Positions 1 through 8,631 of a DNA stretch of 64,000 nucleotides are shown here, piece by piece. This stretch comes from Clostridiales bacterium (GTDB taxonomy: Bacteria > Bacillota > Clostridia > Lachnospirales > Lachnospiraceae): positions 22,356 to 86,355 of the forward strand of contig DUNO01000055.1 in the NCBI GenBank assembly GCA_012839295.1. Reading direction: 5' to 3'. Within the stretch, counting starts at the first letter, position 1; each line of letters begins with the position of its first letter. Under the pieces are notes generated by a model. The model worked only from the letters and a program-made list of their open reading frames with translations. It was not told where the DNA came from and ran no database searches. Both the position numbers and the translations under genes were made by a program.

Positions 1-1
1 C

Positions 2-1498
2 ACTCTCAGGGAAAGTACGGCTGATAGACTTGAGGCTTTTGCAAAGAGCGGTGGTACGGTTATTATAACAGGGGAAAAGCCTCAGTTTTTTGGTGCACAA
101 AAATCGGAGAGAGTTGATGCATTTGTTAATATATGTAAATATATTCCGTTTACCAAAAATCAGATTCTTAATGCCCTGTCAAAGTATAGAAGTGTAGATG
201 TTGTGTCAGATCAGGGCATTCGAACGAATAATATAATATATCAGCATAGGGAGGAGGAGAAGAATGAATGGCTGTTTTTTGCGCATGTATACCCGATGGA
301 CAATCCGGATATACCAGTTCTGGAGAAAAATACGATATGTATAAAGGGTATTTATGAGGTCATCGAATATAATACCCTTACTGGAGAAACAGCCAACTTG
401 CCGGCGACTTATCAAAATGGTATGACATTAGTAAATAAGGATTTGTATGGGCATGACAGCCTACTGCTTAAGCTTATAACGATAGAGGATGCAGGGAAGA
501 CCTTTGAAGGTGTAAGTCAGACAGGGATTTTAGACAAACGAAGGCTTGCTGAATGTAAGACAATATTCGAGCCATGCAAAACATACGAATATTCGCTTTC
601 AGAACCGAATGTTTTAGTATTGGATTTGGCGAAGTACAGATTGGATAGTGAACCGTGGTCTGATCATTATGAAGAAATTTTACGCATCGACAATATTATG
701 AGAGAGAAGCTTTCATATCCACTAAGAATGGAGGCATTGGCTCAGCCTTGGACAGACACGGCAATCAATTCATATGAGCATACTCTTTCTTTAAGGTTTG
801 ACATACGAAGCGAAATTGATATAAGGGATTTACTGCTTGCAATGGAAGAACCTGAATCGGTTGAGCTGATGCTGAATAGTGAATGTATTTCAAATGAGGC
901 GATAGGCTATTATACAGACAGGGATATAAAGACGGTCATGATTCCTGAGATTAAGAAAGGTATCAATGAATTAGTCATTCATATACCATTTCACAGAAAA
1001 TGTAATATAGAAGCCTGCTACTTGCTAGGTAGTTTCGGTGTCTACATGGAATCCGGCATATATGTAATTGCGGATAAGCCTAAGAGGCTGTCATTTAATA
1101 ATCTTGTGCAGCAAGGATTCCCTTTCTATGGAGGCAATGTGACGTATCAAATCAGTACGGAGGTGGAGAGGGGGAGTTATATAATCGAAATCAGCAGGTT
1201 CAGGGCACCGGTTATAGTGATTAGCATTGACGGGAAAAAATGTATGCCTGTTGCTTATGCTCCCTATAGAACTGATTTAGGCTATTTGACAGATGGAAAA
1301 CATAGTATTGAGATAACTGTTTTTGGCAGCAGAATTAATACGTTTGGGCAGCTTCATAACTGTAATGATATGGAGCCCTGGTATGGTCCGAATTCATGGA
1401 GAACGGTAGGAACAGCCTGGTCTTATGAATATGAGCTCAGAAAAACAGGTATATTAAAAACACCTTTGATATACAGACAGGAGGAAATAGATGGATAG
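2..1498 (+). CDS. Glycoside hydrolase, C-terminal part (cut by window edge)
   Basis: The frame is open from base 2 with no start codon, so the true start lies outside the window; the GTG at 203 is only an internal codon. The visible N-terminal stretch (about 65 residues, with AKSGGTVIITG) resembles the GATase-like/trimerisation part of large glycosidases. The C-terminal 130 residues look like a galactose-binding beta-sandwich with a FGSRINTFGQLH...WYGPNSWRT pattern, reminiscent of GH106-type alpha-L-rhamnosidases. The catalytic region is not in the window, so the family cannot be fixed. It overlaps the next gene by 8 bp, so the two are translationally coupled. Role inferred: plant oligosaccharide breakdown. 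Confidence 0.6.
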   Translation, partial: TLRESTADRLEAFAKSGGTVIITGEKPQFFGAQKSERVDAFVNICKYIPFTKNQILNALSKYRSVDVVSDQGIRTNNIIYQHREEEKNEWLFFAHVYPMDNPDIPVLEKNTICIKGIYEVIEYNTLTGETANLPATYQNGMTLVNKDLYGHDSLLLKLITIEDAGKTFEGVSQTGILDKRRLAECKTIFEPCKTYEYSLSEPNVLVLDLAKYRLDSEPWSDHYEEILRIDNIMREKLSYPLRMEALAQPWTDTAINSYEHTLSLRFDIRSEIDIRDLLLAMEEPESVELMLNSECISNEAIGYYTDRDIKTVMIPEIKKGINELVIHIPFHRKCNIEACYLLGSFGVYMESGIYVIADKPKRLSFNNLVQQGFPFYGGNVTYQISTEVERGSYIIEISRFRAPVIVISIDGKKCMPVAYAPYRTDLGYLTDGKHSIEITVFGSRINTFGQLHNCNDMEPWYGPNSWRTVGTAWSYEYELRKTGILKTPLIYRQEEIDG

Positions 1499-2891
1499 GC
1501 TGATAAGAGATAAAGTTGCAATTGTCACAATTGGCGATACAAGGGTTAGCTTTTATAATCAGAGAAAGCATATTGTTGATGCGGAAAAAGATAAGATTAT
1601 GGAATTATTTTCTGATGACTTTGAATTGTATATGCCTGAACCAGTCTTTTCAACAAAAGGTGGGAAAGATATTGCCAATACAATCAAAGAAAAGCGGATA
1701 GGTGCTGTTATCATTCATCTTCCAATATGGGGAACTCCGGCACTTGCCGCAGAAATCGCGTATTCAGTTGACTTGCCGGTATTGATTTTGGGGAATTTGA
1801 GGTCTGACAGTTCAAGTCTTGTAACCCTATTGGCAGTTGCCGGGATGCTTGAACAAGAAGGGAAAAAGTGTATAAGAGTTTCTGGTGATATAGTAAGTGC
1901 TGACATAAAAAAACAAGTGGATGATTTTATAAAGGCTGCTAATTTGGTAGAACGTGTAAGACAGAGTTATTTTGGACTTATAGGAGGGAGAAGTATAGGA
2001 ATAGGTACAACGGTATTTGACCCATCCCAGTGGCAGAAAGTATTTGGTATATCTATGGATCACAAGGATCAATATGAGATAGTGTACCGGGCAGAAAATA
2101 TCGATGAGAAAAGGATAAACCAACATCTCGAATGGATAAAAAATGGAGCAAAGATAGAGTATGAAGGCCGCTTTGATTCTGAATCACTTATCAGGCAGAT
2201 TAGAAGTTATCTTGCGTTAAAAGATATTGTTTCTGAGTCGGGATTTGATTTTCTAGGACTAAAGTGTCAGACAGAAATGAGCGATCATTATGCGTTGCAA
2301 TGCGTAGCGGTAGCACTTTTAAATAATGATGTAGATGCGGAGGGAAAAAAGACCGTTATTCCAACGTCTTGTGAGTGTGATGCGGATGGAGCCTTGACAA
2401 TGAGAATTTTATCACTTCTCGCAGGGGAAAGTCCTTCGAATCTGGTAGATATTAAGTTTTTTGAAAAGACCAAAAAAGAGTTTATCCTTGCAAATTGTGG
2501 CAGCATGGCACCTTATTTTTCGAAGGATGAAAGGTCTGAGAATCAATGGGACAATACGATACTCATGCAGCATTCATTTGGAGAAGCAGGAGGGGCGTCG
2601 CTTCAGATGATTGCAAAGGAAGGCAATGTAACAATAGCAAGATTGTTTAGAAAAAATGGCAAATACATTATGGGCTTTTTTGAAGGGGTTTTGGAAATGA
2701 GACCCATAGAGGAACTTAGAAAAACGGCTTGGTGCTATCCACATGAATTTGTTAGGGCTGACATTGATTATGATAAGTTCTACCAGACGATGAATTCAAA
2801 TCATTTACATACCGTTTATGGAAATTATAATAATATTTTAAAAAATTATTGTGAGATGATAGGAATTGATTATATTTGCTATAATGTTTAA
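1491..2891 (+). CDS. L-fucose/L-arabinose isomerase family protein
   Basis: A 466-residue protein. The N-terminal half has a Rossmann-like pattern (IGAVIIHLPIWGTPALAAEIA, split here by the reader as needed) followed by VLILGN, typical of the FucI/AraI fold. The C-terminal half has the conserved SCECDADGALTM and NCGSMAP segments expected around the metal and substrate site. AGGAGG at 1479-1484 precedes ATG 1491 by 6 bases and the start overlaps the upstream glycosidase. It probably isomerises a deoxy- or pentose sugar released by the flanking glycosidases (aldose to ketose); the exact sugar cannot be read from sequence. Length is close to AraI and shorter than FucI. Confidence 0.7.
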   Translation: MDRLIRDKVAIVTIGDTRVSFYNQRKHIVDAEKDKIMELFSDDFELYMPEPVFSTKGGKDIANTIKEKRIGAVIIHLPIWGTPALAAEIAYSVDLPVLILGNLRSDSSSLVTLLAVAGMLEQEGKKCIRVSGDIVSADIKKQVDDFIKAANLVERVRQSYFGLIGGRSIGIGTTVFDPSQWQKVFGISMDHKDQYEIVYRAENIDEKRINQHLEWIKNGAKIEYEGRFDSESLIRQIRSYLALKDIVSESGFDFLGLKCQTEMSDHYALQCVAVALLNNDVDAEGKKTVIPTSCECDADGALTMRILSLLAGESPSNLVDIKFFEKTKKEFILANCGSMAPYFSKDERSENQWDNTILMQHSFGEAGGASLQMIAKEGNVTIARLFRKNGKYIMGFFEGVLEMRPIEELRKTAWCYPHEFVRADIDYDKFYQTMNSNHLHTVYGNYNNILKNYCEMIGIDYICYNV

Positions 2892-2899
2892 GGAGATGA

Positions 2900-3808
2900 A
2901 TGAATGTGAGACTGGAAGAGATTAATATACGAGATCCCTTTGTGCTTGTTGAAAATGGAAGCTATTATCAGGAGCATGTTTCCAATAAGCTATACTTTAT
3001 GTACGGAACGCGAGGTGCGACGTGCTGGACAAAAGCGACGGGATTTGATTGCTATGTAAGCAGTGATATGAAAGAATGGGACGGGCCTTTTGAAGTTTTC
3101 CATAAACCTGAAGAATTTTGGGCAGATAAGAACTGTTGGGCCCCAGAAGTGTATAAATATAAGGAAGAATTTTATATGTTTGCTACATTTAAAGATAGCA
3201 AAACCCATGGAGGAACTGCTATTTTGAAATCTGATTCACCCCTTGGACCTTTTAAAATGCACAGTGATAAACAGATAACTCCTAACGATTGGGAATGTCT
3301 CGATGGTACCTTTTATCTAAGTAATGACGGGATACCTTATATGGTATTTGTACATGAATGGGTTCAGATAACTGATGGGGAAATTTGTGCCGTCAGGCTA
3401 AGTGATGACTTGAAAAGTGCTGTAGATGAACCGAAAGTTCTGTTTAGGGCTTCAGAAGCAGGGAGCTGGATAAAACCCTACACAAATGAGAAATATCCTC
3501 AGAAGAATTATGTTGCGGATGGACCGTTCCTATACAGGACTAATGGCGGTAAGCTTATGATATTGTGGTCAAGCTTTGGAGAAGAGGGGTACACAGAAGC
3601 AATAGCTTTTTCCGACAACGGTGAAATTGATGGCAAATGGATACATCAGCAAGAACTTTTGTTTAAAAAAGATGGTGGACATGGGATGGTGTTTCAAGCA
3701 TTGGACGGCGAGAGGTATCTTACATTACATATACCGAATGTTCATTTAGAAGAGCATCCTATGTTCTACAGACTTAAAGAAATAAATGATACTTTATGTC
3801 TGACCTGA
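2900..3808 (+). CDS. GH43-family glycoside hydrolase
   Basis: A 302-residue intracellular five-bladed beta-propeller type glycosidase with no signal peptide. The N-terminal NIRDPFVL motif carries the family's catalytic base Asp; CWAPEVY, WECLDGTFY and YMVFVHEW are propeller-blade motifs. The segment that is usually EGP in GH43 reads VADGPFLYR here, as in some divergent subfamilies. The ATG at 2900 lies 8 bases after the isomerase stop, with AGGAG at 2890-2894 as ribosome site. It is the last gene of the operon and is followed by a terminator hairpin at 3996. Likely an arabinofuranosidase/xylosidase-type activity on imported oligosaccharides; substrate is inference. Confidence 0.8.
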   Translation: MNVRLEEINIRDPFVLVENGSYYQEHVSNKLYFMYGTRGATCWTKATGFDCYVSSDMKEWDGPFEVFHKPEEFWADKNCWAPEVYKYKEEFYMFATFKDSKTHGGTAILKSDSPLGPFKMHSDKQITPNDWECLDGTFYLSNDGIPYMVFVHEWVQITDGEICAVRLSDDLKSAVDEPKVLFRASEAGSWIKPYTNEKYPQKNYVADGPFLYRTNGGKLMILWSSFGEEGYTEAIAFSDNGEIDGKWIHQQELLFKKDGGHGMVFQALDGERYLTLHIPNVHLEEHPMFYRLKEINDTLCLT

Positions 3809-4261
3809 TAAAAAATTTGGATTACCGTTATCTATATGAAGATGGAAAATTATTTTAAATCTTTTTACTTAAGGAAATTAAATTGGAGTATTTGGATTGA
3901 ACTATATTTTTATTATATGGTTTACGTGTTTGTATACTATTACGAATCTATCTTGAAGAGGGCGGAATAAGTAGAAAACAATAATTAATTATATCATGCA
4001 TTCATTTTTATAAATGGATGCATTTTTCTGTTGAAATATGTGAAAATTCTTTGTATTTAAATATATCCTGGTATATAATGTAAATGAAGCTTGCTTTTAT
4101 TTTGAAAGATTGAAGAGTTACAAAGTTGAAATATTGAGTTGGATGCAGATACAATTCAGTATATGCTACAGAATAATGTGAAATTGGAACATGAGATTAT
4201 AAGTTTAGAACTGATGCAGTAATCTGAGTTTGGTTTTATATCGTAAACCATATAAATAATT
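3809..4261. other. AT-rich gap, decayed sequence plus terminator
   Basis: No intact gene seen. Short open stretches without starts occur (for example about 26 codons ending in a stop near 4220-4222), consistent with gene remnants. The only clear element is the hairpin at 3996-4030. Confidence 0.5.
3996..4030 (+). terminator. Rho-independent terminator of the carbohydrate operon
   Basis: ATGCATTCATTT pairs with AAATGGATGCAT (3996-4007 with 4012-4023, one G:U-type mismatch), short loop, then a run of T. It lies about 190 bp after the GH43 stop. Confidence 0.6.
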
Positions 4262-4492
4262 GTGCAAGACATAACTGAAAATTGTGTATCATTACTGGTA
4301 CATAGGATAAAAAAGGACAATCATACTGCTATGGTCGAAGTTGTGAATATTAAATATTTCTTTGAAGAGAATGTTCCGTTGCCTGTGAATAAGACGAAAC
4401 GCATTATTCAAAAATGCATGGATGAAGAACTGGATTTGCCACAGCAGGTATTGATGGAGGATAATGCGAATGAATCAAAAGAAATTGAGTAA
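4262..4492 (+). CDS. Unrecognised small ORF, possible gene fragment
   Basis: A 76-codon frame with a GTG start and no convincing ribosome site; three in-frame stops lie just upstream. The product is charged and soluble, rich in Val/Asn/Glu, without a motif I recognise. It sits in a stretch of apparent gene remnants, so it may be the 3' end of a decayed gene rather than a functional one. Confidence 0.25.
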   Translation: MQDITENCVSLLVHRIKKDNHTAMVEVVNIKYFFEENVPLPVNKTKRIIQKCMDEELDLPQQVLMEDNANESKEIE

Positions 4493-4571
4493 AAAACATA
4501 TAAAATATTTTTGCAGGGATTATCCACCGACAAGGGGATATTAGATTCAACGGTCATCTTTTTTATCTCCT

Positions 4572-4613
4572 CACGTTGAGACGGTTGTGTTACTGGAGCG
4601 AGAAGGGCAGTAA
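4572..4613 (+). pseudogene. Tail remnant resembling the RlmD/RumA C-terminus
   Basis: Thirteen codons read HVETVVLLEREGQ then stop. HVETVVLL is the conserved C-terminal motif of 23S rRNA uracil-5-methyltransferases (RlmD/RumA family). Upstream sequence is not open in the same frame, so only a fragment remains. Such tails are common relics at insertion points; the match is short, so the call is tentative. Confidence 0.35.
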
Positions 4614-4725
4614 ATCAACGGTTGATAGGAGTAAGATATTATTTCCTGTTATCATGGCTGGGCAAGGAACATAAACGTTTTGGAAATACTGAATTTTGCA
4701 TAATGGATGACCAGGGGGTAAAATT

Positions 4726-6345
4726 ATGTTCAATATAAAGACTTATGATTATTCCGAAAAGGATTTTGATAATTGGAATTTAGACTGTGATTACCATTGT
4801 ATCTATATATTAGAAAATGGGAAAGATGCCTATGTGGGGGAAACCAATAACCCAACTCGTAGGGGTCATGAACATGATAGTGATAGACTAAAGAATAAAA
4901 ATAAGAAGTATGGTTTTACTAAAATGCATATCATTTCAGGGCAGTTATCAGAAGAAACGCCTGCAAAACATTATGAAAATTTACTGATAAAATTGATGAA
5001 AGTAGATGGAAAGTATAATGTTGTAAATCGGAATGAAGGAGAAAGACCACATTATTATCGAAAAAATGAATTTGAATTGTATTTTGATAAACTTTGGATA
5101 CAGCTTGAGAAAAAAGGCCTTGTAAATACAAAATCCTTTGAAATGATAATAAACTCGAATCTTTACAAATATTCACCGTATTCTGTATTAACAGAAAGAC
5201 AACATTATGCGCTGACCAGTATCGTTCATACTATAGAATCTGGTGAAACACAGCCTCATAGAGATGATTTTAAATCACGACCAATTTTAGTAAGTGGAGA
5301 TGCTGGAACAGGAAAAACAGTAGTGGCCACAGCATTATTTTATTATTTAAGAAACAGTACTATGCACAAAGACAAAAAGATTGCGTTGGTGTATGCAAAT
5401 CCGTCCACTCGCAGTGATATACAAGATGTTTTTGAGAGCATTTCCGGATTAAGTAAAAATGATATTATCAGTCCTGTAGGTTTGGCAAAACAACATTATG
5501 ATATCATTATTTGTGACGAGGCTCATCGATTAAGGCAAGGAAAAAATCTTGGTATGTATTTTACTCATTTTAAACGTGTTAATGAGCAGTTAGGATTCGA
5601 CAACACGCATGATGAATTGGATTGGATTCTCGAAAAGTCGGATTGTCAAATCCTGTTTTATGATGAAAAACAAATTACAAGTCCACTAGATATTCCCCAA
5701 TCATCTTTTAATAAGCGCTTATATGAAAGAAAAAGAGGAATACGTCCAATATTGCTTGAAGAACAGATGCGAATAAGAGCAGGTGGCGAATATGTGCCAT
5801 ACATCTATGATATATTGTATCAAAGAACAACGACTATAAAATTATTTGAAGGTTACGATTTTAGGCTTTTTGATTCATTTGCAGATATGGCAAATTTGAT
5901 AGAGGAAAAGGAAAATTGTTATGGATTATCCAGACTTTGTACTGGGTATGCATGGAAATGGAAAGGCAAGAAAGATAAGACATTAATTGATATTAATATT
6001 GATGGAGTAAATATTAAATGGAATAGTCAAACAGGTGGCTGGTTAAGCAACCCTGCAACAAAGAAAGAAATGGGTAGCATTTATACATTGCCTGGACTTG
6101 ATTTAAACTATGCAGGAATAGTTATTGGGCCAGACCTCTTTTTTGATCCAATTGATAACAAAATAAAAATAGATAAGGATAATTTTTTTGATAAAAAAGT
6201 CAAGGATGGGGTGACAGACGATGAATTAAGAAATTATATTTTGAATACATATGCAGTATTCTTTACCCGTGGAATCAGAGGGACTTATGTTTATGTTTGT
6301 GACAAAAATTTAACAGAATATCTTAAAAGATATATTCCAATGTAA
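4726..6345 (+). CDS. GIY-YIG nuclease fused to DUF2075 helicase-like NTPase
   Basis: A 539-residue, two-domain protein. Residues 23-105 look like a GIY-YIG nuclease domain: CIY at 25-27, AYVGET at 35-40, an Arg-rich NPTRRGHEH and Glu84 in the position of the metal-binding Glu. The first Gly of GIY is Cys. Residues 155-539 form a DUF2075 superfamily-1-like NTPase: Walker A GDAGTGKT at 191-198, Walker B/DEAH at 264-267, and a C-terminal motif with FFTRGIRGTYVYV (513-525), the arginine-finger region. It probably acts on nucleic acids in the cytoplasm. It stands alone among decayed genes, which together with the domain pair suggests a defence or mobile-element role; that is inference. Confidence 0.8.
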   Translation: MFNIKTYDYSEKDFDNWNLDCDYHCIYILENGKDAYVGETNNPTRRGHEHDSDRLKNKNKKYGFTKMHIISGQLSEETPAKHYENLLIKLMKVDGKYNVVNRNEGERPHYYRKNEFELYFDKLWIQLEKKGLVNTKSFEMIINSNLYKYSPYSVLTERQHYALTSIVHTIESGETQPHRDDFKSRPILVSGDAGTGKTVVATALFYYLRNSTMHKDKKIALVYANPSTRSDIQDVFESISGLSKNDIISPVGLAKQHYDIIICDEAHRLRQGKNLGMYFTHFKRVNEQLGFDNTHDELDWILEKSDCQILFYDEKQITSPLDIPQSSFNKRLYERKRGIRPILLEEQMRIRAGGEYVPYIYDILYQRTTTIKLFEGYDFRLFDSFADMANLIEEKENCYGLSRLCTGYAWKWKGKKDKTLIDINIDGVNIKWNSQTGGWLSNPATKKEMGSIYTLPGLDLNYAGIVIGPDLFFDPIDNKIKIDKDNFFDKKVKDGVTDDELRNYILNTYAVFFTRGIRGTYVYVCDKNLTEYLKRYIPM

Positions 6346-6371
6346 GGTGTAGAGATAGTTTTAAGCTATAA

Positions 6372-6524
6372 ATTGATGCCAAGGGGGTACCAGATGCCGT
6401 GGCAATCAGAATTACAGTAACAACACATACACCTGAAGGAGTAATTGGTTCAACTATTTTTATAGAAAATTTAGATGTAGAAAATTTAATAGCAAAATAT
6501 TGGTATAAAGTAAATGGAGGATAA
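6372..6524 (+). pseudogene. 50-codon remnant without start codon
   Basis: Open frame between two stops with no usable start; reads like a folded beta-rich segment (AIRITVTTHTPEGVIGSTIF). Not recognised. Probably the 3' end of a lost gene. Confidence 0.25.
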
Positions 6525-6789
6525 GAGATAAAGTGTATATTCATGTAATGTTACGAACAAAGGGGAAGAATCTAAATAAAAAAATTAAAATGAAAATTTC
6601 TGAGAAAGGTTTTGGACAAGTCCTCCCTCTAAGGCGATAGTAGGCTTTGGCGTCATCTTTATTGTCTTTTCAAGGCATATAGAAGTGGTTGCCAAGATTT
6701 GCTGAAAATGAGCATCTAAAGGATCAAAATGAATTATTTTGTTGCACCGGTTTTTGAGATGTGTTAATGTTTTAGTAAAGCACGATATA

Positions 6790-6830
6790 AATACCACCAG
6801 GAGGCAAGAGGCTTTTGGTGGTGTTTTTTT
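6790..6830 (+). terminator. Rho-independent terminator
   Basis: ACCACCA (6793-6799) pairs with TGGTGGT (6816-6822), followed by seven T. No intact gene lies just upstream, so it may have served a gene now decayed. Confidence 0.65.
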
Positions 6831-6859
6831 ATAAAACAAACAAAGAAAGAGGTTTTGTA

Positions 6860-6998
6860 ATGTCTGCAAAAGAAATATTTGGAGCGTATACCTGATAATT
6901 TTTTTGGTTCGGCTATTACCGTTCGTATAGAGATGGTAGAGAGTACAAAGTTGAATGCAAAGCAGTTTGAATTAATTAAAAAATATTTGGAGAAATAG
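6860..6998 (+). pseudogene. Frameshifted small ORF of unknown function
   Basis: An ATG at 6860 opens a 11-codon frame (MSAKEIF...), which stops; the next frame is open from 6861 to a stop at 6998 and reads IPDNFFGSAITVRIEMV... as a plausible protein end. The two together suggest a one-base frameshift in a short gene. Family not recognised. Confidence 0.25.
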
Positions 6999-7300
6999 AT
7001 AGAAAGACGTGCTTTTTATGAAGTATGGACAGAGTTATTGAATGATTATTAAAAGAATTATGATAAGTATAATATTCCATATAGTATATTATATACAAGG
7101 AAACTATTAATTTATGGGTCAAAGGATTTAATATTGGCAAAATAACTGAAAAAGTATAAGAAATCTAGAGCCAGCCAAAAAAGTACTTACAAAATGATGC
7201 AGGAGCATATAAAAAACAAACACGAACAACAAACAATCAACAAATACGAACCACTGAGATTTACCAATAAAACATCATAGTACATAGGAGATAAAAAGAA

Positions 7301-8293
7301 ATGAAGAACAAAATTAAAGTAGGAATCATCGGCTACGGCAACCTCGGAAAAAGCGTAGAGCTCGGCATCCGTCAAAACAAAGACATGCAACTTGCAGGCA
7401 TCTTTACAAGACGTGACCCCTCAACCTTAAAAATCATCACAGAAGGTGTACAAGCCTACCACATCGACCAAGCGAAGGACATGACCGATAAAATCGATGT
7501 AATGGTCCTCTGCGGAGGAAGCATGTCCGACCTCCCAGAACAGGGTCCCTATTTCGCCAGCCTGTTTAACACTGTTGACGGCTACGATACCCATGCGAAA
7601 ATACCCGAATATTTCAATAAAGTCAATAAAAATGCACTAGAAGCCGGCAAGGTTTGCATAATTTCCAGCGGATGGGATCCAGGGATGTTCTCCATAAACC
7701 GGTTATATGCAGATGCAATTTTACCTGAGGGCAAAACCTATACCTTCTGGGGAACCGGCATCAGCCAGGGACATTCCGACGCAATCAGAAGGGTTAAAGG
7801 CGTTAGAGATGGAAAGCAATACACAATTCCTGTGGAGGGCGCTATCGAAGCGGTAAAAAGAGGCGAAATGCCGGAACTTACAGCAAGAGAGAAACACAAA
7901 AGGGTGTGCTACGTAGTTGCAGAAGAGGGTGCCGATAAGGAGCAAATCAAACAAGATATTATTACAATGCCAAATTATTTTGCTGATTATGACACAGAGG
8001 TCTATTTTGTCACTGCGGAAGAGCTGGAAAAAAACCATGGCGGCCTACCTCACGGCGGATTAGTGATTCGTTATGGAAAAACCGGAGCGCATGAAGAAAA
8101 CCGCCATACCATTGAGTACAAGCTGGAATTGGATTCCAATCCGGATTTCACGGCAAATGTGCTGCTGGCTTTTGTTAGGGCAGCATATCGATTAAGTAGG
8201 GAGGGTGTTTCAGGCGCAAAAACAGTAGTGGATATTGCACCTGCTTATCTCTCCGATCAATCTGCTGAAGAGCTCAGAAAATCCTTTATATAG
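7301..8293 (+). CDS. ddh: meso-Diaminopimelate dehydrogenase
   Basis: A 330-residue NADP-dependent enzyme, full length for the family. It converts tetrahydrodipicolinate plus ammonia to meso-diaminopimelate in one step for lysine and peptidoglycan synthesis. The N-terminus has the Rossmann motif VGIIGYGNLGKS (residues 7-18); the characteristic FNTVDGYDTHAKIP, SSGWDPGMFSINR, FWGTGISQGHSDAIRR and GGLPHGG segments are all present. The first half uses many C-ending codons (ATC, CTC, GGC), unlike the AT-rich DNA upstream. It stands alone; downstream is a reductase fragment starting right at its stop. Confidence 0.95.
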   Translation: MKNKIKVGIIGYGNLGKSVELGIRQNKDMQLAGIFTRRDPSTLKIITEGVQAYHIDQAKDMTDKIDVMVLCGGSMSDLPEQGPYFASLFNTVDGYDTHAKIPEYFNKVNKNALEAGKVCIISSGWDPGMFSINRLYADAILPEGKTYTFWGTGISQGHSDAIRRVKGVRDGKQYTIPVEGAIEAVKRGEMPELTAREKHKRVCYVVAEEGADKEQIKQDIITMPNYFADYDTEVYFVTAEELEKNHGGLPHGGLVIRYGKTGAHEENRHTIEYKLELDSNPDFTANVLLAFVRAAYRLSREGVSGAKTVVDIAPAYLSDQSAEELRKSFI

Positions 8294-8468
8294 GGCGAAG
8301 CTGATTTATAATGACCTGCCAAGTGCAAAAAGCCGCTATAGCTTTGAAACCAGGGTAAACGGTAAAGCCTCGGATTGCATTGCCTGCGGAAACTGCGAGC
8401 ATGTCTGTCCCCGGCATATTAGTATTATTGAAAATTTAAAAACCATGGCTGAGGAGCTAGAAAAATAA
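8294..8468 (+). pseudogene. C-terminal fragment of an aldo/keto reductase with ferredoxin domain
   Basis: About 58 codons read AKLIYNDLP...DCIACGNCEHVCPRHISI..., the C-terminal 4Fe-4S segment (CxxCxxCxxxCP) of the Fe-S-containing aldo/keto reductases common in Clostridia. The catalytic barrel is missing, and the frame continues into the end of ddh only by chance. It is a truncated relic, probably left by a deletion that joined it to ddh. Confidence 0.7.
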
Positions 8469-8551
8469 GATACTGTTTGAAAGTTGTTTATGGAAAAATC
8501 GATAAATCCAAGGCTCTGTGAATAAAAGTATGGAAACTCAAGAAAAATAGG

Positions 8552-8580
8552 TTGAAATATAATCTGGTTTGGTATATTAT
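8552..8580 (+). promoter_or_regulatory. Sigma-A-type promoter for the secreted-protein genes
   Basis: TTGAAA (8552-8557), 17-base spacer, TATTAT (8575-8580), about 50 bp before the start at 8632. Confidence 0.5.
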
Positions 8581-8631
8581 GGTTAAATATGTATTAAATA
8601 ATACAAAAACCTATATATGAGGTGGTAAATT

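Larger units (their letters stand above)
6346..7300. other. About 950 bp AT-rich decayed region
   Basis: Apart from the remnants at 6372-6524 and 6860-6998 and the terminator at 6790-6830, no gene is supported. The final 30 bases carry a ribosome site (AGGAG near 7286) for ddh. Confidence 0.5.

Noticed and set aside
6585..6869. 94-codon minus-strand frame
   Set aside because: Low-complexity translation with no domain; overlaps the terminator at 6790-6830 and lacks a ribosome site.
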